Positions 26,147-35,735 of a DNA stretch of 64,000 nucleotides are shown here, piece after piece; the first letter of the stretch is position 1; each line of letters begins with the position of its first letter. Under the pieces are notes generated by a model. That model was not told the origin of the DNA, ran no database searches, and saw only the letters and a list, made by a program, of their open reading frames with translations. Source of the DNA: CAWCBG01 sp963793845 (GTDB lineage: Bacteria; Acidobacteriota; Terriglobia; Terriglobales; Acidobacteriaceae); contig CAWCBG010000002.1 in NCBI GenBank assembly GCA_963793845.1, forward strand, positions 930,001 through 994,000, in the 5' to 3' direction. The position numbers were made by a program, and so were the translations under genes.

Positions 26147-27035
26147 GTGTCCCTTCGCCGAGCCTTCCTCATTTTCCTGGTACTGATTGCTGCGACAGAC
26201 TTGATGGCATCCGACGCCGGCGCCTATAAGAGCGTCTCGTGGACGCCGCGAGCAACTGCAAAGCGGCTCGGTCTGCGTCTTTAGCGTCACCCTCGACAAG
26301 CCAGCCTCGGCGGTCACCGGCAAATGGATGGGCCACGATCTCCTGTTCGCCAAAGGCGGCGGCCGCAACGTCTGGTTTGCCGTTGCAGGAGTGGATGTCG
26401 AGGCCAAGCCGGGTACGTATCCGCTGAGCTTGCAGGCGGCGCTAGCGGACGGACAGTCGCAGGCGCTGGTGCGCGACATTCGCGTCTTGGCCGCGCACTA
26501 CAAAACCGAAAGGCTTAGCGTGCCCAGCCGCTACGTCGAGCCTGACGCGGCCACCCTGGAGATCATCAAGGCCGACAAGGAGATCAAGGACAAGGCGTTC
26601 TCCGCTCCGCCGCTTCCTCCGGAATGGTCGGGCGGTTTCGAGCCGCCCGTGAGTACGACTGTTTCCGAGCCCTTCGGCACCCGCCGTACGTTTAACGGCA
26701 AGCTGGCCAGCGTTCATCGCGGAGTGGACTACCACGCCAAGCCGGGCACTCCGGTACTGGCGTCCAACGCCGGAGTGGTCATCCTGGCGCGCCAGCTCTT
26801 TTACGAGGGAAACTGCGTGGTGCTGGACCACGGCCAGGGTCTCATGACGATTTACATGCATCTCTCCAAGCTGCAGGTGGCCGAAGGAGACAAGGTACAC
26901 AAAGGCGAGGTGGTTGGGCTGAGCGGTGCAACCGGACGGGTCACGGGCCCGCATCTGCACATGGCTGTGCGCTGGGAAGGAGCCTACCTCGATCCGTTAA
27001 AGCTGTTCCAGCTGCCGCTGCCAGCCATGCCCTGA
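26147..27035 (+). CDS. M23 family metallopeptidase, one-base frameshift
   Basis: A LytM-type peptidoglycan endopeptidase. The GTG at 26147 begins an export signal (V-S-L-R-R-A-F-L-I-F-L-V-L-I-A-A-T) and reads to a stop near 26282; the protein continues in another frame from about 26247 (R-E-Q-L-Q-S-G-S-V-C-V-F), so one extra base lies at about 26243-26247. The joined product is about 295 residues. The zinc site is complete: H-R-G-V-D-Y-H near residue 194, then V-V-L-D-H-G, Y-M-H-L-S and G-P-H-L-H-M (H-x-H). The middle part resembles the propeptide domain that precedes LytM. It cleaves cross-links in the periplasm by family analogy. The next gene is separate. Confidence 0.82.
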
Positions 27036-27184
27036 GCGCCGGCCCCCACGTGCTTGAGACCGACTCGGATGGCATCGTAATCGCCCCTGAAGGCCGGTCT
27101 TGGGGTGCAGAATCGGTCCGAGCTTCAAAGGTGCGATGGGGGCCAAATTCCCAATACAGTACTTCCCCCTATTTACCGGGCCGC

Positions 27185-27190
27185 TATAAT
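27185..27190 (+). promoter_or_regulatory. -10 box upstream of the Ig-repeat lipoprotein
   Basis: A perfect TATAAT lies 46 bases before the ATG at 27237, leaving room for a leader carrying the AAGGAGA ribosome site. No matching -35 sequence is seen 16-18 bases upstream. Confidence 0.35.
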
Positions 27191-27236
27191 CAGACATTCT
27201 GTTACAGTTTGTCGGACCGGGCCTCTAAGGAGATTC

Positions 27237-30060
27237 ATGCGCGCGCATATGACTCGTTTGCTGCTGGGACTTTTACTGGTGCTTTGCATTCTGATGGTGG
27301 CTTGCGGCGGAGGCAAACCCGTCACCTATCAGGCACTGAACGTCGCAAGCGCCGCACCTCCACAGGCCTACGTTGGCATTTCTTACGGCTTCACCTTCAC
27401 CGCGACCGGCGGCAAGCTTCCCTACACCTGGTCGATCAGCGCGGGTTCTCTGCCGGCCGGTCTTACCTTGAACACCAGCTCGGGCGCGATTTCCGGGACT
27501 CCAACCAACGCCGCGGCGTACACCTTTACCGTAGAGTGCACTGACTCGCAGACTCCTACGGCTGCCGTGGCGACGCGAAACTTCACCATGACGGTGAAAA
27601 CGGTGACCGCACTATCGATCAGCACCAAGACGCTGACGGCTGCCACCATCAATGCTCCTTACACCGCAACCCTGGTGGCCACCGGCGGCGTCTCGCCCTA
27701 CACCTGGACGATCGATTCGGGCAGCCTGCCAGCTGGACTGACGCTGAGCGCAGCGGGCGTGATCTCCGGCACCCCGACCGCGCTGGGCACATCTACGTTC
27801 GAGGTGAAAGTTACGGACTCGCAGGCAACGCCTGCAACCGCCACCCAGGTTCTCACTCTGACAGTGAACAATCCGCAGCCTCTGATGATTATCACGACGA
27901 GCCTGCCTAATGCCCTCAATGGCATTTCCTACTCGCAGACACTCTTTGCAACCGGCGGTGTGACACCTTACACGTGGTCGGTTGTCTCCGGAACCTTGCC
28001 GACGGGACTGATTTTGAGCAGTGCCGGCGTCATCACCGGAACCACGACGGCCTTGGGGACATATAACTTCACCGTACAGGTGAAGGATACGGAACCCACC
28101 CCGATGACGGCGACGGCAGCCCTGACCTTGATGGTGACGAATATCCCACCCTTGCAGATCACTACGACCACCCTGGTGGATGCGACCATCGGAGTAGCCT
28201 ATTTTGGGACGCTCTCGGCAACCGGCGGCAATCCACCTTATACCTGGAGCCTGGTCTCCGGCAGCCTGCCGGCCGGACTGTCTTTGAGCACGAGCGGTGT
28301 GATCACGGGAACGCCGACTGCCACTGGTGCGTCGACCTTTACGGTCAAGGTGACCGACACTGAGCCGACGCCGCAGACAGCGATGCAGCAACTGACGTTG
28401 ACCGTGGATAACCCGCCGCCACTCAAAATCACGACCACTACGCTGCCGAATGGAACCGTCAATGTCCTGTATAGCCAGTTTCTTCAGGCCACGGGCGGAA
28501 CGCCGCCCTACACCTGGTCGGTGAGCGCCGGATCGCTGCCGACAGGTCTGTCCCTGACCAGCACCGGCAACATCACCGGCACCCCGACGCAGTTGGGCAC
28601 CTCCAGCTTCACCGTGCAGGCGCAGGACTCGGCCACACTCGGCCAGCAGACTGCAACTGCTCCTCTGACGATCACTATCACCTCACTGGGCAATAGCTTG
28701 TTGAGTGGCAACTATGCTTTCCTGTTCAACGGCTTCAGTAATGGCAGCCCCATCTTTATGGCGGGTAGCCTGGTCAGCGACGGCAACGGCAACATCACCA
28801 GCGGAGCGCTCGACATGACTTCCTCCGCCGGGCCTGTGAATGCAAGTCTTACGCCCTCCACCTACAGCATTGACGATAGCGGTTTCGGTACGGTCACGCT
28901 CGATGCCGGCACGCTTGGCACCTTCACTCTGCAAGTCGCCGCTCCGGCCAGCCACGCCACCATTAGCTTCATTTTGAACAACCAAAAAGGCGACTCGACC
29001 GGGACCTATGGCTCCGGCTCCTTCCTGCAACAGTACCCAACCTACTTCGATGTCAGCTACCTGACCGGCAACTACGTCTTCGGTCTCTATGGAGTGGATC
29101 AAGCCGGCGCGCGCCTGGGACGCATTGGCTTTCAAACCATTGCCAGTGGGGCGATCTCAGCCGGCACCTCCGACGTGAATGATGCTGGAACCCTAACCAG
29201 CGTGACGACACCCATGGGGGCCTATGGAGCTATCGATACGACCACCGGGCGGGGAATGGTGACGTTCAACGATTCCAATGGCACGACGACGTACGTGGCG
29301 TATATGGTGTCACCCAATCAAGTGATCCTGCTGGAGGCAGAGACCGCGCTGCCTGCGCCCATGATTGTCGGCTTGGTGCAGAAACAAACGCTTTCCAACG
29401 CGGGCGGAAACACCCTGAGCGGCAATACCGTCATCGAACTCAGCGGGCTGAGCGGGACTGCTCCGGATGTGGCCATTGGCAGACCGGTATTCGTGGCGGC
29501 AACCGGCAGTACCTTCACGGCCACGCTGGACGAGAATAACGGGGGTACGCTGACCCAGACCGGCTACACCGGAGGCTTTGCGGTCGACCAGACGACCGGG
29601 CGGGTCACGTTTAACGGTACCAGTCCGATTCCTGCGACCATGTTCCTCAGCAGCCCTGAATACAGCCTTCGTACTGGGCAACGACGCCACGGTAAAGGTC
29701 GGTGCACTGGAGGCGCAAACTGTACCGTCCAATTTCGGCAATAGCAGTATTAAGGGAACCTATCTGGGCGGGTCGGTGACTCCGGTGCTGGCTTCAGTCA
29801 CCAACGAAGCAGATCTGATCACCAGCGACGGCAACCAGAATCTCACCGCCGTCGACATCGACACCAGCGGTCCGAATGGTTCCGTCCAAAACCCGCAAAC
29901 GACCGGAACCTATACCACTCCGGATACCAGCGGGCGAACTGTGATCACGATCAACGGCAACCAGACGGGCTTCGCCTATATCGTCTCGCAAAACAAGTTT
30001 GCGCAGATTTCCGCAGGCGCTAGCGATACGGCGCCAAAGATGGTCGTGGTGCAAAAGTAG
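27237..30060 (+). CDS. Lipoprotein with five Ig-like (He_PIG) repeats, one-base frameshift
   Basis: ATG 27237 follows AAGGAGA by 3 bases. The N-terminus is a lipoprotein signal ending L-M-V-A-C-G-G-G, with the Cys at about residue 22. Five tandem units of roughly 88 residues follow (about residues 35-480), each with T-G-G-x-x-P-Y-T-W-S and S-G-S-L-P-A-G-L-x-L-S, G-x-I-x-G-T-P-T, F-T-V-x-V-x-D, the putative Ig/cadherin-like He_PIG pattern. The C-terminal ~450 residues are beta-rich with repeated S-G-N-Y and G-N-G motifs. The end of the gene (29653-29657) needs one base changed to join L-S-S-P to N-T-A-F-V-L-G-N, giving about 940 residues. A surface or adhesive role is an inference. Confidence 0.83.
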
Positions 30061-30199
30061 GCTGGGTGGCGCCCCGGGGCACGGGGCAGGCTCCGGCGGG
30101 AAAAAGTCTGCGGTCCGCAAACGAGCCTTTGGGAATCCGTTTACGTTCGCCGCGTGAGTGCGTAGGCAGGTGGGAGCACTTGTAGGCATGCCTGCCGTA

Positions 30200-30266
30200 T
30201 CCCACATTGTGGGACCTTCGGCTGCGCAGCGAACATCTTCACGTACCCATGTCCTACAATGTAGGA
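30200..30266. repeat. Two odd-length palindromes between convergent genes
   Basis: TCCCACATTGTGGGA (30200-30214) and TCCTACAATGTAGGA (30252-30266) are perfect 15-base palindromes with a single central base and related sequence. They lie between the stops of the lipoprotein gene and the kinase gene. Neither is followed by a T-run, so they are not typical terminators. Confidence 0.6.
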
Positions 30267-30278
30267 GATCTTGCTTTA

Positions 30279-31880
30279 TCAGACACCCAGGTCGGCAAAG
30301 GTGTCTTTGCCAAGCAGCACGCGGAAAGTGGTGCCATGATCCTCCGGCCGGGTTGAAGACTCGACCAGAATGGTGCCGCCGTGCTTCTCGGCGATCCCTT
30401 TTGACACCCACAGGCCCAGGCCGGTTCCGACGTGCTGTTTGGTGGTAAAGAACGGTTCGAAGAGCTTGGGCAAGACATCGGCCGAGATTCCCGCTCCCGA
30501 GTCGGACAGGCTCACGACAACTTCACGCGCACTCTCCAACACAGTGATGACGAGCTCTCCTCCTCCCGGCATGGCGTCGAGCGCATTGGAGACGAGGTTG
30601 GCGAATAACTGCTTCAATTCGCCTCGCAATCCCACGAGCGGCTTGGCGACGGCGAAGCGCGTCTCCACCTCCACGCCGCTCTCCTTCAGCTTGTTCTCGT
30701 AAAGAGCGAGCACCTCGCGTAGCAGTTGCTGCAGGTCGACGGGCACTGGTGTCGAGGTGTCGCGGTAAAAGGCGAGCGTCTGGCGGGAAATTTGCGATAC
30801 TCGCGCGATCTCGCCGTCCGCCACCTCTACGTACTTCTGTGCCGAGGGGCTCAACGACTTATCGGCCCGCAACAGATAGATCAGGTTGGTGATGCTCTCC
30901 AGCGGATTGTTAATTTCGTGGGCGATGGTGGCGGCGAGCCGGCCGGCGGCGGCCAGGCGCTCGGAGCGGCGCAAGGCATCCTCCGACGACTTACGCCGGG
31001 TGATATCCATGGTGAAGCCCAGCATGCGGCGCGCTGCGCCGTGCTCGTCCCGGTCCACCCGTGCCCGCGCCGAAATCCACTTGGTGCTGCCGTCGGAAGC
31101 GAGGATGCGGAATTCGATGTCATAGGAAGCACCACCATCCAGCGCCGCATTCAGCGCGGTGCGCACCCGCTCCCGGTCTTCGGGATGATAGTGCTCAAGC
31201 ACGTCGGTGAGGTTGCCGCGGAAACGGCTGGGATGGATGCCGTGAATGCGGTGCACCTCGTCCGACCAGTAAACCTGGCCGGTCTGGATGTTCCACTCCC
31301 AGACCCCCATCAGGGCCATCTCCTGCGCCATGCGCAGGCGCCGGTTGATCTCCTCGGCATGATGCCGCTGCTCCTCGGCTGAGGTCAACGCCGACTCCAG
31401 CTTTTGCCGGGTATCGAGCAGGGTGCGCGCCAGGATTCTGGCTTCGCGCGCCGCCTCCGATGCCAGCTTTGCCTCGGCCTCAGCGATCTGCGCCCGGTAG
31501 GCCGTCTCGAACAGCGGCAGCAGCACCGGCGTGGCGCCACAGACTTCCTCCCATTTCGCTGCATCCGGCTCGCCGCCCAGGGTCACGATGATGAAGTCCT
31601 GTCCGATTCGGCGGCCAGTGATCTCCATTCGATTGAGCGTATAAGGGGATTTCAGAGCGGCACGGCAGTCGGACTCCGGACAATTCCTCAGGAATTCCTG
31701 CCATTCGCCGCCCTCGGGAAGGGTCTGCGGCAGCCCGGGGGGCGGCAGAAATACATTTAGCTCCGGGTCCCGAATAAACAACAGGACATCGTACGCCCCG
31801 ATGTACCGCGCCAGTGGCAGAAGCTTCCTGGCGGCGTTCTTGCGGCTTGCGACTTCAGCGAGGGCGGCGAGGATGCTCAC
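30279..31880 (-). CDS. PAS-domain sensor histidine kinase
   Basis: A soluble sensor kinase of 533 residues. GTG 31880 is chosen because it follows the FIST gene stop by 2 bases and has GGAG before it; the longer frame would overlap the FIST gene. Order: an uncharacterised N-terminal ~150 residues, a predicted coiled coil (A-E-A-K-L-A-S-E-A-A-R-E-A-R), a PAS domain from about 180 to 300 (M-G-V-W-E-W-N...F-T-M-D-I-T), the HisKA helix with phospho-acceptor in I-A-H-E-I-N-N-P-L, then HATPase boxes N-L-V-S-N-A-L-D-A, D-S-G-A-G-I-S and G-T-G-L-G-L-W-V. No receiver or response regulator lies in the window next to it. It is paired with the upstream FIST protein. Confidence 0.92.
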   Translation of the reverse strand: MSILAALAEVASRKNAARKLLPLARYIGAYDVLLFIRDPELNVFLPPPGLPQTLPEGGEWQEFLRNCPESDCRAALKSPYTLNRMEITGRRIGQDFIIVTLGGEPDAAKWEEVCGATPVLLPLFETAYRAQIAEAEAKLASEAAREARILARTLLDTRQKLESALTSAEEQRHHAEEINRRLRMAQEMALMGVWEWNIQTGQVYWSDEVHRIHGIHPSRFRGNLTDVLEHYHPEDRERVRTALNAALDGGASYDIEFRILASDGSTKWISARARVDRDEHGAARRMLGFTMDITRRKSSEDALRRSERLAAAGRLAATIAHEINNPLESITNLIYLLRADKSLSPSAQKYVEVADGEIARVSQISRQTLAFYRDTSTPVPVDLQQLLREVLALYENKLKESGVEVETRFAVAKPLVGLRGELKQLFANLVSNALDAMPGGGELVITVLESAREVVVSLSDSGAGISADVLPKLFEPFFTTKQHVGTGLGLWVSKGIAEKHGGTILVESSTRPEDHGTTFRVLLGKDTFADLGV

Positions 31881-31882
31881 GC

Positions 31883-33040
31883 CTACTCCGGAATTACGCA
31901 GACGATGGCGGTACAGTTGTGAAATCCACTGAACTGGCCATCGGCCCGGGCTATCTGACCGTAGGTGTTGCATCCCACCAGGGGAACGGTTCCGAGCACT
32001 TCTTCGACGGCTCCCAGCTCATTGCCAAAACCCTTTCCTACGCGCAGCCGCGTCGCTACGCAGTCGAAGAACAAAGCCGCTCCCGGCTTGTTGCCTTCCA
32101 ACTGGGTGAGGGCATCGCGAGTGGCCTCGGCGGCTGCATTCGCGGCGGACATGCCGTCCGCCGACATGATGCTCACGGTTGCGCCGGTCGGCACTTCGGC
32201 CGCACAGGTGAGGCTCCCGCCCTCTCCGAAGCCCAGCGGTACGCGCAACTTGAAGCCCGCCTCGGTCTTCAGCCCCAGAATGTTGTGCAGCAGGAACGGA
32301 AGCGGGTCATTGTGATCGAGCTGCTGATGGGTGGAGTTGGCGTACTCGGTCATCACGTCTTCCACCGGCGTCGCGTTGAGGCTGTAGACCGTCGCGCCGT
32401 GCGATTCCGTGACCCGCAAGGGCGCGGTTGCCGGCGTCCATCCGTGCCGCACGCCTATGCCCAGCGGCTTGTTTGAGAGGATCTCCAAGGCAACGGCGGC
32501 GTTGGAGTGGGCCTTAGTGCCAAAGAACACGTGTGTCTTGCGGAAGGCGGCATCGTCGCCGGCGCCTCCGCCGAACAGCTGATACCGGCCACCCGTCTGC
32601 ACCGCCAGTTCATGGACAAGTTCTTCGGCATACCCGGCAAGCGCATCGTTCAGCACCAATGCGTATTTGTAGCGATACTCGCTGCTGCCGAGGCCATGAA
32701 ATCCGCTGAGAATATCCTTCGCCGCATGCGACGGATCGCTGGACAGGTTCGTTCCCAGTCCGGCGGAGAATGCCATTTCGCTTGAGCGGAAAGCAATCGC
32801 AGTCACTGAGCCAACTCCGTGAGTTGTGCCGAGAAACTCGCCAGCGGAGGAACATCCCACGAGTTGGCCGGATGGGAACTGATCGGATAGCGAGGCCAAC
32901 AGCGCTTCGTAATTGTGGCGGCTGGAGCAAAACAGGATCAGCGCGTCGGCATTCTCCAGCTTCTGGCGCAGCTGGCCGGCTACGTCGGCCGCAGCCTCGC
33001 GGCTATCGGTAAGCACACTGAAAGCGGTGGCTACAGTCGT
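31883..33040 (-). CDS. FIST signal-transduction protein
   Basis: A 385-residue protein with the FIST N-terminal domain (F-C-S-S-R-H-N-Y near residue 40, G-C-S-S-A-G-E-F near 67) and FIST_C domain (G-A-L-F-F-D-C-V-A-T-R near 345, P-L-V-G-C-N-T-Y-G-Q near 375). FIST domains bind small molecules, proposed to be amino acids, and normally feed signal-transduction proteins. The stop is 2 bases before the kinase GTG, so the two are almost certainly co-translated and probably form the input and output halves of one sensory system. ATG 33040 has GGAG about 13 bases upstream; longer starts are possible. Confidence 0.88.
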   Translation of the reverse strand, partial: TTVATAFSVLTDSREAAADVAGQLRQKLENADALILFCSSRHNYEALLASLSDQFPSGQLVGCSSAGEFLGTTHGVGSVTAIAFRSSEMAFSAGLGTNLSSDPSHAAKDILSGFHGLGSSEYRYKYALVLNDALAGYAEELVHELAVQTGGRYQLFGGGAGDDAAFRKTHVFFGTKAHSNAAVALEILSNKPLGIGVRHGWTPATAPLRVTESHGATVYSLNATPVEDVMTEYANSTHQQLDHNDPLPFLLHNILGLKTEAGFKLRVPLGFGEGGSLTCAAEVPTGATVSIMSADGMSAANAAAEATRDALTQLEGNKPGAALFFDCVATRLRVGKGFGNELGAVEEVLGTVPLVGCNTYGQIARADGQFSGFHNCTAIVCVIPE

Positions 33041-33187
33041 CATAGCTGCGAAGTAACTCCAGGCAAGAGGCTTGTGCCCCGGATTCTTACACAACGCGCA
33101 CGATTGGAGAAGTCAAATCGTCGAGCGCCAGGCGGGCAGAGAAAACCCTCCCATTTTCGGGAGGGCCGCATGGAACCTGGTAAGTGC

Positions 33188-33376
33188 TTATGCTTTCGTA
33201 ACTTTGCCGCTGCGCAGGCAGCTGGTGCAGACCCGCATACGCTTGTTGCCAGCTTTCGTCTTGGCCTTCACCGGGCGCAGATTCACATTCCAGCGACGCC
33301 GGGTGACGTTGTGCGCGTGGCTGATGTTATTGCCGAATTGCGGGCCTTTGCCGCAGACTTCACAAACTTGTGCCAT
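33188..33376 (-). CDS. rpmB: 50S ribosomal protein L28
   Basis: Sixty-two residues with the L28 pattern: N-terminal C-x-x-C (C-E-V-C-G-K), H-A-H-N-V-T-R-R-R-W-N-V-N-L near residues 20-33, a run of basic residues and a second C-x-x-C (C-T-S-C-L-R-S-G-K). The two cysteine pairs make this the zinc-binding (C+) form. GGAG lies before ATG 33376. It is a stand-alone ribosomal gene between the FIST gene and a membrane protein gene. Confidence 0.95.
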   Translation of the reverse strand: MAQVCEVCGKGPQFGNNISHAHNVTRRRWNVNLRPVKAKTKAGNKRMRVCTSCLRSGKVTKA

Positions 33377-33459
33377 AACTTACTCCAGAAGATTGCCAGG
33401 CTGGCTGGATGAACTTCAATTCTAGCGGAAAAGCCTCAGCAGGGCAAACCGTGCAGCCA

Positions 33460-34119
33460 TCAAGCGGATGCCGCCAGCGCCTGTTCTTTACTGAGCCACA
33501 GCAATCCCCCGGCGAGCATGAACCAGAGCGCCTCGCCAACGATGATGAGTGAAAGCCCGTGCGCGGCTGAGGCCAGCACTCCCGCAAACAGTGTGATCAA
33601 CGCTCCCAGAGCTAGCAGGGTGCCGTAGATCCCCAAGCCCAGCCCCAGCTTCCTGCTGCGCAGGATCATGACCGACCAGACGAGGATCGCGAGCGAAGAG
33701 GCCGCCACGAACACGTACGTGAACGCTGCCTCCAGGTTGCTGTTGTAGCGGAAAATGGCGCGCCACAGGTCACCAGCCGGATTGTCCTTACCCGCGGCGA
33801 CCATCTCGCGCAGGAGGCTTGGATTCACCAGGCCGTCCGTGATCGCAGCGTTCATGACCGCCGCAGTTGCGAAGCCGTACAACACCAGCGCCGCGATTAC
33901 GATGCGGTTGGCCGTTCCCAACCGCCGCGACAACCCCCACGCTCCGAGAAACAACAACGGCAGGGAAGCCAGTGCCAGCGAGTGTACTGCGATAAGCTTG
34001 CGTACCATGGCATCGACTTCGGCCGGAGAGATTCTCCCATGGGGATGCAGAACCATGGTTAGAATCATGCCTGTCGATCCCAGAATCAAGGCCATCCCGC
34101 TTAACTTCTCGTCTGTCAT
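33460..34119 (-). CDS. Hypothetical membrane protein, divergent from tetR
   Basis: About 219 residues with six hydrophobic segments (for example M-A-L-I-L-G-S-T-G-M-I-L near the start, I-V-I-A-A-L-V-L-Y-G-F-A, F-V-A-A-S-S-L-A-I-L-V-W and I-I-V-G-E-A-L-W-F-M-L-A-G-G near the end). No transporter motif is recognisable. ATG 34119 is preferred; a TTG at 34155 would extend it by 12 residues. The divergent arrangement with the TetR regulator, with only 82 bases between the start codons, suggests it may be the regulator's target, e.g. a stress or efflux protein; that is inference. Confidence 0.7.
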   Translation of the reverse strand: MTDEKLSGMALILGSTGMILTMVLHPHGRISPAEVDAMVRKLIAVHSLALASLPLLFLGAWGLSRRLGTANRIVIAALVLYGFATAAVMNAAITDGLVNPSLLREMVAAGKDNPAGDLWRAIFRYNSNLEAAFTYVFVAASSLAILVWSVMILRSRKLGLGLGIYGTLLALGALITLFAGVLASAAHGLSLIIVGEALWFMLAGGLLWLSKEQALAASA

Positions 34120-34201
34120 GCGTCGAACTGTAGACAGGAACGGATTCGGGGTCAATACGCGTTCGTCTCAAAACCCGGGATACCGAACAAAGAGGTACTG
34201 A

Positions 34202-34792
34202 ATGTCCGGAAATGCAGTAGCATTCGCACCCAAAACCGACCGCCGCATCCTTCGCACGCGTGAGGTGCTGGGCGATGCCCTGATCGCGCTGATGCAGGAG
34301 CAGCCCTTCGAGACCATCACCGTGCAACAGGTGCTGGACCGGGCCGGTGTCGGCCGCGCGACCTTCTATGCCCACTTCCGCGATAAGGACGACCTGTTCC
34401 TCAGCGATGTGGAGGACTTTCTGGAACTGATGTCCACAGTGTTGTTGCGTAAAGGCGAAACTTCGCAACGTGTCGCTCCGGTGCGCGAGCTCTTCGCCCA
34501 TGTGGCGCAAATGCACACTCTCTGCGCTGCTCTAATCGCCGCCGACAAAATGCGCGACTTCCTGGAGTTGAGCCAGGGCTGCTTCGCGCGTTCCATCGAG
34601 CAACGCCTCGCGATGCTGCCGGACTCGCGTGAGATTCCAGCCGTCCAGCGGACAGCCATGGCGCACGGCTACGCCGGGTCATTGCTATCGCTGATGATGT
34701 GGTGGCTCGACCACGGCACGCCCGAATCGCCGCAGGCCATGGACGACCTCTTTCACCAGATGGTGTGGTCAGGGGTCAAGACGAGCCGCTGA
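34202..34792 (+). CDS. TetR/AcrR family transcriptional regulator
   Basis: The 196-residue protein has the TetR helix-turn-helix in residues ~15-65: R-R-I-L-R-T-R-E-V-L...I-T-V-Q-Q-V-L-D-R-A-G-V-G-R-A-T-F-Y-A-H-F-R-D-K-D-D-L. The C-terminal region is the variable ligand/dimer domain ending in a tryptophan-rich helix (M-M-W-W-L-D-H-G). AGAGG lies 6 bases before the ATG. It is divergent from the membrane protein gene 34119-33460, the usual place for a TetR operator, but I cannot point to a clear palindrome between them. A perfect hairpin follows the stop codon. Confidence 0.9.
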   Translation: MSGNAVAFAPKTDRRILRTREVLGDALIALMQEQPFETITVQQVLDRAGVGRATFYAHFRDKDDLFLSDVEDFLELMSTVLLRKGETSQRVAPVRELFAHVAQMHTLCAALIAADKMRDFLELSQGCFARSIEQRLAMLPDSREIPAVQRTAMAHGYAGSLLSLMMWWLDHGTPESPQAMDDLFHQMVWSGVKTSR

Positions 34793-34799
34793 GCCAGGC

Positions 34800-34828
34800 T
34801 CTGCGATTCCCAAAATGGGAATCGCAGA
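34800..34828 (+). repeat. 13-bp perfect hairpin after tetR
   Basis: TCTGCGATTCCCA pairs with TGGGAATCGCAGA around a 3-base AAA loop, 8 bases after the tetR stop. It has no T-run, so it may stop transcription factor-independently only weakly; alternatively it is an operator or small repetitive element. Confidence 0.6.
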
Positions 34829-34903
34829 CGTTAAAGACCGGCGTTTGGTCCCGCCGTCCCACTTTTCTGGCGCTACACTCGGGGTAGAGCGAGGCGGAAT
34901 TCC

Positions 34904-35212
34904 ATGCAGGTCAGTGGCATCTTGAGTCTGGTCCCGACCGTTTTGCTCTGCTTGCCCAGCCTGATCGGTGGATTCGTCCTCGGGCTCAATCTGCTGCTGC
35001 AGCGTCAAATGGAGCAATTAGGACAAGGGGCGTCGGCTTCCATTGCGCTGGCTGTCATGTTCGGCGGGCCGCTCGTGGCCCTGTCGGCGATGCTGTGCGT
35101 GGTGTTCGCTGTGAGCCGCAGAATATCCGTCCCAGTGAAGTTCGCCCACCTGCTGATCGTGACCGCCGCCGCAGTCTGCGCCGTGTCTCTGATGCTGCGT
35201 TTTGCTTCGTGA
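34904..35212 (+). CDS. Small membrane protein
   Basis: A 102-residue protein with three hydrophobic segments (V-P-T-V-L-L-C-L-P-S-L-I-G-G-F-V-L-G-L; S-I-A-L-A-V-M-F-G-G-P-L-V-A-L; F-A-H-L-L-I-V-T-A-A-A-V-C-A-V). It has the same strand as tetR, 112 bases downstream. GAGGCGG stands near its ATG. No family recognised. Confidence 0.6.
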   Translation: MQVSGILSLVPTVLLCLPSLIGGFVLGLNLLLQRQMEQLGQGASASIALAVMFGGPLVALSAMLCVVFAVSRRISVPVKFAHLLIVTAAAVCAVSLMLRFAS

Positions 35213-35260
35213 ACAGAGGCAGACGGAGTGCCCTTCACGAGTTCTTAGCGCAATCGAGAT

Positions 35261-35683
35261 TCACTGGCCGTTGCAGTAGGAAATTGCCCGGTTCGGCTGC
35301 TTGGGGTCATACCAGAGATTGCAGGTGGGATTGGCACGGGCAAGCTGAAGCTTCACCTGCTCCTGCGTTCCCCGAATGCCGCAATCATCCCATTTTGTGT
35401 ATAAGCGCCCATCCACCTGGTAGGTGAGTTCACAACTTGCAGTGAAAGCAGAGCGCGTATACGAATCCTTCCAGGGGATGACGTCAATCTTTCCGACTTG
35501 AAGAGTAGCGGGTTGCTGCCAGTTGCAGGGCGGGCGGGGATGGGGTGTATCCAGGAAGTAGTTGCCAATCCCAATTGCCGCCATGAACACGAGAATAATC
35601 AGGAAGGCATACCCTCTGCGCGGAGGATCTGGGGACGGCGATCCGTTGGCAAAATCGATGTTCTTCGAGACTGCTAAAGCCAC
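35261..35683 (-). CDS. DUF3592-like membrane-anchored protein
   Basis: The 140-residue protein has one hydrophobic anchor after ~25 residues (Y-A-F-L-I-I-L-V-F-M-A-A-I-G-I-G) followed by a soluble part with E-L-T-Y-Q-V-D-G-R-L-Y-T-K-W and a final N-L-W-Y-D-P-K-Q-P-N-R-A, similar to the DUF3592 pattern of Y-x-Y-x-V-x-G...V-Y-Y-D-P-x-x-P. Four cysteines could form disulfides. Start is GTG 35683; a TAAAAT hexamer ends 6 bases upstream, with no Shine-Dalgarno, suggesting a leaderless transcript. Confidence 0.65.
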   Translation of the reverse strand: MALAVSKNIDFANGSPSPDPPRRGYAFLIILVFMAAIGIGNYFLDTPHPRPPCNWQQPATLQVGKIDVIPWKDSYTRSAFTASCELTYQVDGRLYTKWDDCGIRGTQEQVKLQLARANPTCNLWYDPKQPNRAISYCNGQ

Positions 35684-35689
35684 GAAGGT

Positions 35690-35695
35690 ATTTTA
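35690..35695 (-). promoter_or_regulatory. -10 box immediately before the DUF3592-like gene
   Basis: TAAAAT on the minus strand is followed by 6 bases and then the GTG start codon. A ribosome site is absent, so initiation at the first base of the codon is likely. No convincing -35 is seen. Confidence 0.35.
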
Positions 35696-35735
35696 TGCCC
35701 AAGAGGGGGTGAAATACTGGCAATTTTTTTTGGTC

